Shown: positions 1 through 11,750 of the stretch, piece after piece
Numbering within the stretch: the stretch's first letter is position 1
Layout: the number at the start of each line of letters is the position of its first letter
Origin: Anaeramoeba flamelloides
Taxonomy: Eukaryota > Metamonada > Anaeramoebidae
Length of the DNA stretch: 64,000 bases
Direction: 5' to 3'
Assembly: GCA_027625915.1 (NCBI GenBank)
Contig: JANTQA010000023.1
Coordinates: 12,400,001-12,464,000, forward strand
The notes under the pieces: model-generated
The model's database searches: none
The model's input: only the letters and a program-made list of their open reading frames with translations
Told to the model about the DNA's origin: nothing
Made by a program: the position numbers and the translations under genes

Positions 1-271
1 TGTTAAAAATTTTGAAAATGGGCAAAGCAAAAAAAAATTATTGTTAAATTTTTGGAATTTATATTTAGGAATATTGATCGATCAAAGATGAGAAACCATC
101 CTTGTAATTTTATTTGGTTTGTTCTATTTTTAACAACCCAACTTTAACATCATATCAATTGTTGAAAAAAATTTGATCTGAACTAAACAAGTTATGTTAT
201 TCAAAAAATAAAATCAAACCAAAAAACTAAAAGATGAAAAATTAATTGAAATATTTTCTGAAAAATCAACA

Positions 272-842
272 TTAAACTCTTTTTCAGTCAAATTGACCCA
301 TTTTAATTGAAGAAATAGAAATGGTTTTTGAATTTAAATCATTATTCTTCTCAAAATAATTTTTCAATTTGCTATTCTGATAATTTTTTCTAAATTTTTT
401 TTTTTTGTATTTTGTTTCTTATTTTTTTTTTCTTTTATTTCTTTCTAATTTTTTTTTTCTCATTTGTTTTTTAAAAGTGAATTAGAAAAATAAAAATCCC
501 CAAAAATTCCAAATTAACTTAAAATGAGAAAAATAATGCTTTGTATTTTCTTTTAAAATTCAGACTTAAATTTAAAACATATTATTGTCAAAAAATTTAT
601 TTTTCCAAAGAAATTGAGAAATTTTGCACAAGACATTCCAATGAAAGTGGCCTAAATTTTTTTTTTACAATTATTTTTTTTGAAATTTATGGTTTGTTCA
701 GATATTTCTTTTATGAATCTCAAGCTCCAATCTGAAGTTTATTATTGTTCTTATTTCTAAACAATCATAGTTGGGTTTATTCTTAAAAAAAAGTGAATTA
801 TTCATTTCTGGCTAGGATCCTTTGAGTGAAATGGAGTTTATA
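272..842 (+). mobile_element. AAACTC...CAGTCAAA TIR family, copy 1
   Basis: Starts TTAAACTCTTTTTCAGTCAAA and ends GAGTGAAATGGAGTTTATA, imperfect inverted termini. Internal landmarks shared by all copies: ATTATTCTTCTCAAAAT, a T-rich block, GAAATTGAGAAATTTTGCA, CATTCCAATGAAAG, TTTGTTCAG and ATTTCTAAACAATC. No conserved protein. Confidence 0.75.
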
Positions 843-946
843 AGTTATTTGGACGAAAGTGTGATATTTTGGATCTTTTAACTTTTTTAACTCAGTGGAA
901 TATTATTTCAATTGGAATGGATTTATTATTAAGGATTAAATCATTA

Positions 947-1142
947 CAGTCAGTTCCACTTTTAAGGCACAAACTTTCAACGAAAATTAAGGCACAATAA
1001 AAATCTCAAATTAAGGCACAAAATTCAGATTCTAGTAAAAATAAATTGTAAAAAAAAACTTAAAAATTTTGTGCCTTAATTTGAGATTTTTTTGTGCCTT
1101 AATTTTCGTTGAAAGTTTGTGCCTAAAAAGTGGAACTGACTG
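947..1142. mobile_element. TA-hairpin MITE, copy 1
   Basis: Near-perfect 196-bp palindrome beginning CAGTCAGTTCCACTTTTAAG and ending with its reverse complement, flanked on both sides by TA. Arms hold three repeats of the motif AAGGCACAA. No coding capacity. A TA target and CAG terminus point to mobilisation by a Tc1/mariner transposase. Confidence 0.9.
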
Positions 1143-1289
1143 TAAAAAATAAATCCACACAATTTGAGACATAATTAAATAATAAATAGTTCTAGGTCGA
1201 ATTCTCAAGTATATTTAACAACTTATTTGATATGATAATAAGATCAGGAAACAATTTTATTGTGGAGTGTGATCATGTTCCCTAGAGTA

Positions 1290-1620
1290 CCTAGGTTGAT
1301 TTTTTTTTTTGAAATAAAAAAAAAATTATTAAATTTTCTTTTAATTTCAAAAATCAAAAGAAAAAACTAACGGCGTTTTTCATGAGGTTTTCTATTTTTT
1401 GTTATGTTAAGTGTTCTAGGTTTTTTTGAGGTTTTCTATTTTATTTATGAAGTATTCTAGGTTTTTTTTTACTTTAGTAATAAACTGAAAATTTATTAAA
1501 ATTTTCTGTTTATTTCTTTAGTAAAAAAAACCTGAGGAAAATCTATTGATTTTCTACACAATTAGAAAAATCAAAAAAAAAAATAACGAAATTATCCGTC
1601 TATCGATTTTTTAAATAAAC
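1290..1620. repeat. Compound palindromic repeat (CTAGGTTTTTT family), copy 1
   Basis: Made of several inverted modules: GTTCTAGGTTTTTTTGAGG, GAGGTTTTCTATTTT and a central hairpin GGTTTTTTTTACTTTAGTAA ... TTTAGTAAAAAAAACC. CGGCGTTTTT sits near the left end. Non-coding. Confidence 0.7.
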
Positions 1621-2044
1621 CGTAAACTGAAGAAAACCAAATGACACTTTTCAATAATTTAAAAGAATATTTTAAGCTTGAATTTCACTCTATTCTAATA
1701 AATTCTTGAAAAAATAATGGTGTTCATTTTTACTTTAATAAACCAAAAATTTAATAATTTTTTTTTTTATTTCAAAAATTAAAAGAAACCTAAAGGCAAA
1801 TAAGAGGATTAAAAAACCACTCAGTCCAATAATAATAAAAAAAAAATTAACATTTTTTTTTCAAATTTATTTTTAATAAAAACAAAACAATATTAATAAG
1901 AATACATTTGAATATTAAAGTAATATATAAAATTAAAAAAAAAACATATTGTTCAAAAATAAGAAATAAATAATCATAAAAAGAAGAAAAAGATATGATA
2001 CAAATATATTTCATTAAATATACACAGGTATTTCAATATACCGT

Positions 2045-2736
2045 TTATAGAACATTGCATGATTTTCTGCGCTTTCGTTTTTTGCTCTTTTTCAATAGTT
2101 CGTTTTTTTCCTTTAATTTTCGAACTTCACGAACAAGAGTAAAAAACGCCTTTTCAACATTTTCACTTGTCTTTGCTGATGTTTCAATAAACGAGCAGTT
2201 ATATTCTTTTGCTAATTTTTCACCCTCGCATCTTTGAACACGTCTATTCTTTTCCAGATCCTTTTTATTCCCGATAAGTAACATTGCACATTTTTGCCCG
2301 TCTTTATTACGATCTAATTCGGAAAAATATTGGGGTACAGCTTGGAAGGAGTCAGGATTTACTATTGAGTATACAAATAAAAACCCATCGCCTTTACTTA
2401 AATACTATTTGTAAAAATAAGATTATTGATTGAATAAAACAAAGAGAGATTAGAATTGATATTTGTAATTTGCAAATAAAAATTAATAATAATATCAAAA
2501 TCTTGATAAAATTTTACAAATTGTCTCATTGAAGAATACTCTTCTTGTCCCGCGGTGTCCAAGATATTTAAAAAAACAATAATTTCGTCAACAAATATTT
2601 GCCTTCGGTAACATTCCTCAATAGTGGGGTCATACGAAGTAATAAAATGGTTTTGTAAAAATTGAATTGTTAACGCAGATTTCCCAACAGAACCAGATCC
2701 GCAAACAACTAAAGTTGTAGTGTTTACAATTGACAT
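2045..2736 (-). CDS. Ras-family small GTPase, two exons
   Basis: Membrane-anchored GTP switch of the Ras subfamily, 192 codons including stop (191 residues). Exon 1 is 2736-2518 and exon 2 is 2404-2045. The 113-bp intron 2517-2405 (GTAAAA...ATAG) is phase 0, and the join reads [11 protein letters not shown], which keeps Ras spacing after switch II. Visible motifs: P-loop [11 protein letters not shown] (about residues 13-23), effector loop YDPTIEE, switch [14 protein letters not shown], base-binding GNKKDL, and ETSAK. The C-terminus is a lysine/arginine-rich stretch followed by CNVL, a CAAX box whose last Leu predicts geranylgeranylation. The residue matching Ras Gly13 is Ser, while the Gly12 position is kept. 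No partner gene lies nearby. Ras rather than Rap is preferred from switch II, but the split is not certain. Confidence 0.93.
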
Positions 2737-4114
2737 ATTGACAACAAATTATATGTTGTTATTTTAAAAAAACAAATCGAAAAAGTTACTAGTAAAAAAA
2801 AATAGATTTTGAGATCAATTTTTTAGTTAAAAAAAGAGAATGGATTGCAAATGATAAATTTTCAATTTTAATCAAACTTGGGGTTTCTTTGGATAAGATC
2901 TTTTAATTATTTGATGTTTTATTAAAACGGAAAATGTTTTTTTAAAAAACTTATTTTGAAACTTAGTGTGGTTATGAACATCATCAAATCAAGATATTTA
3001 GAGTTTTAAAAACCCACACCAGAGACTTTGTTTGATCTATCAAGTAGATTTGAAACCTCTTGATCTCAAAATTTTAAAATTTGAGTTTGAATAAATACTC
3101 TAGTGTTGGAAAAAAACGGATCTAGTAAATTTTTTTAAAATATCATCTGAAATGATAGTTAAGAAAAAACAAAATGGTTTAAACTCAAAACTGTTGTTAT
3201 TTTAGACCCAAATTATAAAATGACAAGTGAAATCTTGAATATTCTTTCTATTTTTACTTGAAAAAGCTTTGTTGATATCTTGAAAAGCTTATTTAGTTCT
3301 TCTAGACGAATTTTTTAAATAGTTCTATTGGAAAAAGAAAATTGACTTTATTTTTGAGAAAATGACTGGATTTTTTTTATTGTTTTTTTCGAATATGTTT
3401 GTTGTGCGAAAACTGTTTTCTTTTATTCCTATTATTTGAAATCCGAAATAATCTTTGATGAAAAAATTGTCACTATCTTTTTTTGCTTGACTTAGATTAA
3501 AAAAATGAGGAATCAGATGAATGGCATGTGAACCCCTGAGTATTGAATTGCTTTTTGATTGAAGAATTGAGATTTGAATGATTACTGAAAAAAAAAAATT
3601 TGTTAAAGTTTTGGTAGATAAATAATAATTTAATAAATCTTTCAGCTTTTGATCTTTTTAAAAACAGATCTCAATCATGATTTTTGATAACTTTTGGTGG
3701 TAAACAAATAAGTTTTGGTTCTTAATTTTATTTTGAATTTGATTATTTAGATAACTTTTTGCCATTTTTATGAAAATTAAAATCTTGATCTAAAAGATTT
3801 TTTTGCAAAGAAAAAGATCAGTTTCAAATTTTGCTTAAAAATTGAATTATATGATTTTTAATCCTTCTACTTCAAGTTTCTGTTTCCTCTTTTGATAAAA
3901 AACAGATTTCAAATCCTATTTTTACTTGATAAGACTAAATTCTGTTAATAATGAATTTAATTATTTTTTACCAAAGATAATTAATAACCAAGTCAATTGA
4001 TTTTAACCATGATAAGACTAATAAATTCCTCAAGTTTGTGAATCTATTAGAACTAGCTATTTTAAAGATAGTTTCAAGAAATTATTTTTTTTGATGATAC
4101 CGGTATTTAGAATA
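2737..4114. other. AT-rich intergenic DNA
   Basis: Upstream flank of the Ras gene. No frame, RNA or repeat I can support. Confidence 0.5.
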
Positions 4115-4608
4115 TATAGTAGGGAAAAAATACCGGACAAGAAAAAAATCCCGGACAAGATTTTTAATTGTGAATATTAGTAAAATTTTTGTCTAATTTC
4201 AATGAAATCCTTATTATAAATAACCAATTTTTTTATGAGATTAGTAATAAACCTACCTAAAGTCCATCAAAGTAAGGTGTCTCTAGAATACTTGAGTAAT
4301 TGTTTGATAGCCATAAGTTGATCAACTTTTTTTGAAAAATAATCCAGTTTTATTGAGGATTACTAGAGTTTGGAAAATGATAATTTTTCTTCTTGTTTTT
4401 TGATTGGTTGAATGGTGTTTTGAACAAGTGTGATTCCATCAATCATCATTCTAATAAGTGGGGGGGTTATAATTGAAAAAGTTCGATTCTTAAAAAAAGG
4501 AATTTGATTGTAAATAGCTGAAATTACATAATAATTTTACGAATATTCACAATTAAAAATCTTGTCCGGTATTTTTTTCATGTCCGGTATTTTTTTCACT
4601 GCTCTATA
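4115..4608. mobile_element. TIR element with ATACCGGACA termini
   Basis: Inverted ends of about 62 bp. The left end is GGGAAAAAATACCGGACAAG, then CCCGGACAAG and TTTTTAATTGTGAATATT; the right end (4541-4608) is its complement. Each terminus has two ACCGGACA-type motifs. TATA flanks. No ORF inside, so a non-autonomous element. Confidence 0.78.
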
Positions 4609-6840
4609 TTGGAAAAAATTTGTTGATAAAGTTTTTTTCGAAAAATCTGACTTTTATTTAGTTATCTGAGTTCACTTTAATAAAAACCAATTTAAAGGAA
4701 ATAAAAGAATCAGACTTAAAAATAGAGATCAAAAATTACAAGATAAACATAAATTCAAATAAATGTTTGAAAATTTTTATTTTCCATTTGGGTAGATTTA
4801 GGGCTTAGTTTTAATCGTGCTTTTTAGTGGTTTAAGAGTGAATATAATTTGTAAAATGGGTTAGTTCTCAAAATAATCTTTGTAAATGAACAATTTAAAA
4901 GTTGAGATAATAGTTTCCAAAAATGGAAATTTAATGAAATTTTTTTGAATTATTCATTCTTTTTGAAGACTTGATTTGTCTCAGAAAAATAAGAAAGAAG
5001 AAAATCAAGTGAAAATTTTTTCCTTTTTTTTTCTTAAATTTACTGTAATTCCAGAATTGGTGGTATAAACGCCACTCTAGATATCTTGTTAAGGGACGAA
5101 CTTCTCCAATGATTCGTCTAGCCAAAATATATTGTAATTTTTGATTGCATGATATTAGTGATTTAGATTTCAAAAGATCTCTAAAAAATATAATAAAAAT
5201 CTTATTGAATAATAAATTATTCGATTTATTAGTCAAGAGGACTATTATAATTTTCTTATTTGAAATTTTTTTATTTGGTTTTTAAAATCCGAAAATAGAA
5301 ACATAAAATAATAGTATTCCAGTCTTATATAAGTCATCTTTAGAAATTTTAATAATAATAATTTTTTATTAATTTCAAAGATTAACGAAATAATTATCAA
5401 CTTAAAATATCTTATTAAAGAATCTTATTGTTTTCTTTTTTATGAAAAGAGTTGTATTATCTCTATATTTCAAATTTATCAAAAAAATTTGTCAAAATAA
5501 ACCATAGTTCAATTATTAATTTTTTTTAATAAAAACAAATTTTTGGGGAACTAATCTACTTGTTGTGACAAAAAATGAAAGGAATTTTTGCAACTTTAAA
5601 TCTCCAATTTTACTGATCTTCTCCTAAAGATTTTTCTTTGATATTTATTTTTTTCTGAAATTTTTTGGGTTTTTTACTAAGAAAAGTATAATTTTCATTG
5701 ATGAGGATCAAAAAATAATATTATTTTACTAATTAAATTTATAGAGATCTTTGAATTATTGAGCTCTAATTTTATTTTATGTCCTATAACAACATAATTT
5801 AATTAAGGACTTCTCCTTGTTAGACTCTAATCCCATAAGTAACGAGTAAATGAAAAAATCTTCTGATAAATTTAATGGCAAATCTAAAAACAAAATTTAC
5901 ACCTTCTTGAACTTGAAAAATGAATTAAACAATTCTGGTTAAAGCAATAAGAAAATGAATTACTTTTCAAGTTATTTTTAGTAAAAAATCATATTTTTCT
6001 ATATATTTGATCCATTTTAATTGTTTCTCAAATTTACAAAATAAATAATTATTTCTTTTTATTTTTCAATTGTACTTGTATGTTGTTTTTTTTATTTTTT
6101 TACCATAAAACTATCAATAATAATAATTTTCAAATTTTAAAAGTTTTAAAATAAAAATAGAAACCTTATATTTTAAATTTAGTTTAATTATATATTTTTT
6201 AAAATCATAAACAATTGAGTAAAATCTTTATTTTTCCTCAATTTTTTAAATTTCTTGAAAATATACTCCATTTCCAACTACAATGTAACAAAATTTCACA
6301 AATTTCAAAAATCTTGAGTATCTTTTATATCTTATTGGATACTTTTTTTCAAGTTTTATCTGAATATTATTCTCAAAATAAATTTATAATTGGTTTATCA
6401 ATATCAATAATTTTCATTTTGAAAATTTTTCGATTTTTTTTTTTTTACATTTTTTATTCTTTATTTTTTCTTATTCTTCGATCAAGGGGAACGCTTTTTA
6501 TGATTATTTTTTGAGTAATTTTTTCTTTTTTTACCTTACTGTTTCATTTAAGAAGAAGAATTATCCTTTATTTCTATTTCTTTTTAAATCTTCCAATGAG
6601 TAACTTGAAATCATTTTTTGTTTTTTTGATTTTAAATTTTTAATTTAGAAGAAAGAATCTTTAAAAAATTTCAACAACATGACGAAAACTCTATTAAAGG
6701 AAAAAGTCATGATTTTAAAATTTGACAAAAAAATTGTTTGAATCCAAAATCTTGATAAAAATTAAGATTTTCAACTAATTTTTTTTTGAACAACTGAAAA
6801 ATTCTTGAATTATAATTTTTTGAAAAAAGAAAAAAGAGTT
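4609..6840. other. AT-rich intergenic DNA with one faint repeat
   Basis: Mostly A/T homopolymers. Around 5060-5230 a slightly GC-richer patch (minus frame ARRIIGEVRPLTRYLEWRL) shows weak likeness to 47590-47800; both contain D-E-S readings that could be transposase crumbs. Nothing firm. Confidence 0.3.
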
Positions 6841-7210
6841 GAAAATTTTTAATTCTTAAGGTTCGAGTCATTACGGTGAAATTTTTTATTCTGAAATGGA
6901 AAAAAACTTTTTAGTAATTTTATTGAGGACCTAACACCAATCAAAAACCAACCAACCTATGATGTACGATCGATCTCCAAAAATCAACAACCAAAAATGA
7001 GGACATTTTTAGAAAAAAGCGCCAAAGACCGACCCTCAATTTCCAATTAGAATGGTTGTGAATTACAATTTTGAAAACAACTATGTTAGTTTTGAAGTGT
7101 CTCTCTTTGGCGCTTTTTGAGATCTCGGTGACTTTTTTTTTATTTTTTTTCATTTGATTTATTTTTATTGAAAGAATATTACATAATCCTTACTTGGTCA
7201 AATTTAGATT
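6841..7210. repeat. GAGATCTC-type dispersed repeat, reverse copy
   Basis: Related in reverse to 23751-24130 and in the same sense pattern to 41590-41960. Shared words: AAAAATCTTTGAGATCTCAAA, GTAAGGATTTTGT, TTGTTGATTTTGGAGATC, AAATTGAAAATTGA. Ends carry TTAAGGTTCGAGTCATTA-like inverted termini. Confidence 0.55.
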
Positions 7211-7559
7211 GTTACAAAATAACCACAAATCAGATTAAATCGAATTAAATTGATTGCAAAATACAAGAAAGCAATTTGTTTTTAATTAAAGAAATTTAAC
7301 CTCGTTTGTAAAATAAAATTAGAAAAGATGGATTTTTTTTTCTAAATTTTGATTTTTTGAAATTGATATCTCTGTTTCTTTGTTGAATTTTTTATCAAAG
7401 AAGATCCAATGAATTTTTTTTTTGTTATTTGAATTTTATTAACCAAAAGAAGGGTTATTTCACAATACCCTTTTTGGTCTCAGGTCACCCCTTGAGTATG
7501 GTGCATTTTCATGATAAATGACTAAACCCTTAAGGGATTAAGTACATTTTTCAAGTTTG

Positions 7560-8760
7560 AGTATCACACTTTATACGAAACAGAATTATTCAAATCATTT
7601 CTTCAACCAAATAAATTGATATTTAAATAAATATGGAGAGTTGGATATATCCTAGTATAATATATTTTCATACATATTAAAAAATCAAAAAAATTAAAAG
7701 ATTGATCAAGAAAAAATAAATACAAAATCATTTATTCCTTGTTCTTATCTATAAAATTTGATACAATTACTAATATAAAATTTTGTTTTTTTTTTAATTC
7801 TTCATGGAAATACTTTTTTTTTTGTAAAATTTTTGAGAAACCAAATTACTTTTTATTTCCAAAGAATTTTCAAAATTAATTTTAAAACCCATTTTCATCT
7901 AATTCATCTAATTCTCAATTTTGTTTTAGAAAATAGGATATTTATCCAATTTCTCTACAGTAATAAAGATTTATTGGATTTCATTCATTTGATTATTAAT
8001 TTTTTTTTATCCATTAAAATGAAGACTAAAAATAATTTTTGAATTTCATTGAAATTTTTTCTAAATTTTTCTTTTATTTTGGGTTGAATCTTTTGTTACT
8101 GTTTTTTGATTTCAAGAATTCAACATTTATTTTAATTTTTGAAATCGGATTCTTTGTATTGGTTTTGTTTGATAAAAATATTTGAAAAAAGAATTTTGAA
8201 AGCAAATTGGTTTGAAAAATAGTTTTGTAAAATAATAATAAATAGTAATGGGACGAGAAATCCAAGGTGATAAATTATTTGGGTTCAAAACAAATTAAGA
8301 TGATATTGAAAATAAATTTTGAAAATAGGTTTTTATTGATTTTTTTCTTCATTCTTTGATTTCAACAAATTTATTTGGAATTATGATCTTTCATGTTTGG
8401 TCTCATAAAATAAAATATTTGATTCAAATACACATCTTTTCTGGTATATTTTTTTGGTTTGTTCTTTGATTAATTTCAAGAATTCCAATAAATACATTTC
8501 TAGAACCAAGAACCAAGTTTAATAAAACCAAAAATTTAATCAAAAAAATGTTCAAAAAAGGTAAAAATTCAAGATTCAACTCTGATTTACTTTTGGTTTT
8601 GTTTTCTTTTCACAAATAGAGCAGTGAATGGTATTTTGGTTTCAAAGTTTCAATATCTTGTGGCACTAAAAAATATTTTTCCAGTAATGTTCAGACAATT
8701 AAAATTTTTCAAAATGGTAAAATGTACTTACTTCCTGAGAAAGAAACTTAAATTACTCAT
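7560..8760. repeat. 1.2-kb dispersed repeat, copy 1
   Basis: Collinear, diverged match to the reverse complement of 59395-60580. Shared tracts: TGGAAATACTTTTTT, TTTTTGAGAAACAAATTAC, TATTTGATTCAAATA, GTTTGGTCTCATAAAATA, CAAATAGAGCAGTGAATG and TTCAAAATGGTAAAAT. Short frames in it are not conserved. Confidence 0.65.
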
Positions 8761-9524
8761 TTCCCTTTTTAGAATTATACTTTGGTGATTTAATTTAATA
8801 CTTTAGTAGATGATTACTGATAAATTCAAAGAAATATCATAAAATTTTTAATTTAAATTCTGTTTTACAAAGTTTTTGACACAAGCTTTGATAAAAGCTT
8901 TCTATTCATTTTAATGAGAATAAACTTTGTAAAAATTGGTTTTACAAGAGAAAGATTTGTCCTCTTGCGTTGTTTTATTAGTTGAGTTATGAGATTACAA
9001 AAAAAGAAATTGAACTAAAAATTTTATTCAATTTATTTGAATTGATAAGTATTTCGGAAAGCTGAATGAAAATGTTGATCTTTTTATTTTGAAATTAATA
9101 GTACTTTTGAAAAAAGTAAAAGTGGAGATAAGAATCGATTTTCACTCTAGTATTTAAATCAAGCCTTGATACAAATGGTGGAGATACCTTAAAAACTTTT
9201 TTCTACAAGTATTTTCAACTTTAAAAATAGACACAAACAACTAATAAAATATCAAAGGATTCAATTTTATTCAAAAAACGCAGAATAGAAATGATCTTAG
9301 AAACGTCACTGTGTGGTTTAAAATCTAGGCTTTTAGTTGACTTACATTTCATTACAAAGATTTTTACATCCTAGAAAATACATTTCTAAAATTTATTTTT
9401 TCTCGTTTGACCCTATTTGTTTTCAAAAACCAACTACACTTTAACTTTTAGTTTTTTAAAATAAAAGATCTCTTACAAAAGCATCAAAATAAAAGCTAGT
9501 TGTCTTGAATTAATCATTTTTTAA

Positions 9525-10043
9525 ATGTCTGATCATCATCATCACCATCATCATAAAGAAGGAGAAATGCCAGATTTGGATGGTCTAGATTTAGGGTTGA
9601 TGGCTGCTTCCCAAACAGGAGATTTGGATCGTGTCAAGCGCTTTATTGAAAAGAATCCCAAAAAAATCGATCGCACGGATGAAAGCGGATATACCGCTTT
9701 GCACTACGCGAGTAGAGGTGGCTATCATGAGATCGTGAAATACCTTCTCTCACAGGGCGCAGATGTAGACAAAAAAACCCCAATGGATTCGACAAGTCTG
9801 TCTCGAGCGGCTATCGCTGGATGCTATCAGTCAGTAAAATTCTTATTGGTGTATGGCTCTGATATTAATACACAGGATCGTGATGGGAACACACCTTTAA
9901 TTAAAGCTGTAATTCATGGTAAAAGTAAGGTGGTAAAATATTTATTATATAAAGGTGCCAATCAAGAGCTTGTTAATAAAGATGGGAAAAAGGCTGTGGA
10001 CTATTCAGGAAATAATAAACTTTTTCAGAAATGGTTCAAGTGA
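9525..10043 (+). CDS. ANKRD39: Ankyrin-repeat protein, ANKRD39-like
   Basis: Single-exon gene of 172 residues. After a short N-terminus with seven consecutive His (residues 4-10) come four ankyrin repeats: about 24-56 (GDLDRVKRFIEK), 58-90 (SGYTALHYASRGGYHEIVKYLLSQGAD), 91-123 (degenerate, STSLSRAAIAG) and 124-156 (DGNTPLIKAVIHG). A short C-terminal cap follows. Length, repeat number and the lines GDL.RVK..I and GYTALHYASR.G match the metazoan ANKRD39 pattern from memory. The function of that protein is poorly defined, so a scaffolding role is all that can be inferred. The start is the only Met upstream of the first repeat and follows an AT-rich leader. Composition is clearly less AT-rich than its flanks. 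The His run uses mixed CAT/CAC codons and looks native. Confidence 0.85.
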   Translation: MSDHHHHHHHKEGEMPDLDGLDLGLMAASQTGDLDRVKRFIEKNPKKIDRTDESGYTALHYASRGGYHEIVKYLLSQGADVDKKTPMDSTSLSRAAIAGCYQSVKFLLVYGSDINTQDRDGNTPLIKAVIHGKSKVVKYLLYKGANQELVNKDGKKAVDYSGNNKLFQKWFK

Positions 10044-10163
10044 TAGATTCGAATTACATTGGGTTGAGACGAACACCAGGGATCTGAATAAATATAAAAT
10101 ACTGTTTAGTCATTGTTATTTTTGTTACTTTTGTTTTCCAACTGCTTGATGAATGGAAGTATT

Positions 10164-10670
10164 ACAGCCGTTTCAACCCCAAAGTGAAAATTTATAAGAC
10201 ACAGAAACTGATTTTCTATTACAAAATTTTATCCTGTAGAACAAACCATAAAATGGTTCTGAAAGTTTATCTTAAACCATACAATTTATAATACAAGAAA
10301 AAAAAATTATGTTATCCAATTTTATAGTTCCTTTGGAAACTGACAAACAAATTCATTAAAATTACATACACTAATGGGGATCTTCAATTTCAAAAATTGT
10401 TAAAATCTCAGATTTAAAGAATTTAAAAACAACGATCGAAAAAGAGTTTCTGTGATTTCTGTGATTTCTGTGATTTCTGTGATTTCTTTTCTTGAGAAAA
10501 TTTAATAATTGTCTTTTTTTATTACAAAAAAAATAACTCTAATGCAACAAAAATTGAAATTTTTGTCTTATGATAGAAATTGCCTTCTCTATTTCATAAA
10601 ACACAATTTTATAATAGACAGCCAATCTGTATGTCTTATAAATGTTCGCTTTGGGGTTGAAATTTGTGTT
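10164..10670. mobile_element. TIR element with CAACCCCAAAG termini
   Basis: GTTTCAACCCCAAAGTGAAA then ATTTATAAGACACA at 10169-10203 is inverted at 10630-10668 (TGTCTTATAAATGTTCGCTT, GGGGTTGAAA). Inner arms also match (TTCTATTACAAAATTTT). It contains a four-unit 9-bp tandem repeat (TGTGATTTC, 10451-10486). Confidence 0.7.
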
Positions 10671-11053
10671 AAAATATTTTATTACATTTTCGTATTAAAA
10701 ATTGAATTACAAAACTCTATTTGAATTTAAATCATTTTATATATCGCTTATTGTAATTAAAAAAATTATAATTTCCTTTGTGTGATTAAATCGAAAAATG
10801 AATTAAATTAATTGGTCTGGAATCAGAAAAGTTACAAGTTTTTTAAGAGTTCAAAAAACAAAATTTAAAATTAATAAAACAAAGAAGAAAAATAAATAAT
10901 TTTAATAACAACTTAAAAACTAATGAATATGCAATTAACAATTGATAATTTTGGTGAAAAAAAGAAATACTCTTACAATAATCACAACAAAAATCGTACC
11001 TTTATTTCATTGTATTTAAACTATTTCAAAATATTTCAGAATTCATGGCTTTA

Positions 11054-11750
11054 AATAAACTCTATTTCACTCAAATTGGCCCAGCCAAAAATGAAAAATT
11101 CACTTTTTTTTTTTTTGAATAAATCAACCAACTTACGATTGTTTCGAAATAAGAGAAAACATAAACCTCCGATTAGAGTCGAGAATTATAAAAGAAATAC
11201 CTAAACAAACTATCAATTTTCGAAAAAATAAAAAATCTTAAAAAAATTGTAGGCACCCTTTCATTGAAATGTCTTCTGCAAATTTCTCAATTTCTTTTGG
11301 AAAATTTAAATTATTGAAGTTTTTTTAATAGTAGACGCATTCATTTTTAAAAAAAAAATAAAAAGTTACAATTTTCTTAATTTTAAATTGGAGTTTTTAA
11401 AATATTTTTTTTTTTAGATTGCCTTTTTAGAAAACCAGAGAAAAAAAGAAAAAAAAAAGAAAAAAAAGAAAAAGAAAAAGAAAAAGAACACGAATAAGAA
11501 AAAAAAGAAAGGTAATAGTTGAAAAACAAACAAAAGAACAGGAAAAAAAGAAAAAAGTAAAAAGTCAAAAGAAATACAAAAAATAAAGAAAAAAAAAGTT
11601 TGCTAAATAAAAAAAAAAAATTATAAATTAAGAAAAAATGATTTCTATTTAAAAATTGAAAATATATTTTGAGAATAATAATGGGCATGAATTATAGACT
11701 ATTTTCTATTTCTTCCATAAAACTACCCCTTTGACTTAAAAATAGTTTAA
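11054..11750 (-). mobile_element. AAACTC...CAGTCAAA TIR family, reverse copy
   Basis: Starts ATAAACTCTATTTCACTCAA and ends CCTTTGACTTAAAAATAGTT, i.e. the family in reverse. The purine-rich block 11430-11620 is the expanded counterpart of the T-rich block in the other copies. Confidence 0.72.

Noticed and set aside
541-735. 64-residue frame at the window start
   Set aside because: Inside a TIR element copy, non-ATG start, not kept in sister copies.
6215-6514. 99-residue Phe/Ile-rich frame
   Set aside because: Starts at a non-ATG codon, composition matches random A/T DNA, no domain.
9534-9554. His-tag from vector contamination
   Set aside because: Codons are mixed CAT/CAC, the flanks are normal genome DNA and the ankyrin domain follows naturally.
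10451-10486. Four 9-bp repeats as a possible CRISPR or iteron array
   Set aside because: Units are contiguous, without spacers, and the locus is eukaryotic; simple slippage inside a TIR element.
11383-11688. Phe/Ser-rich 101-residue frame
   Set aside because: Lies in the expanded purine block of a TIR element; the corresponding frame is absent in other copies.
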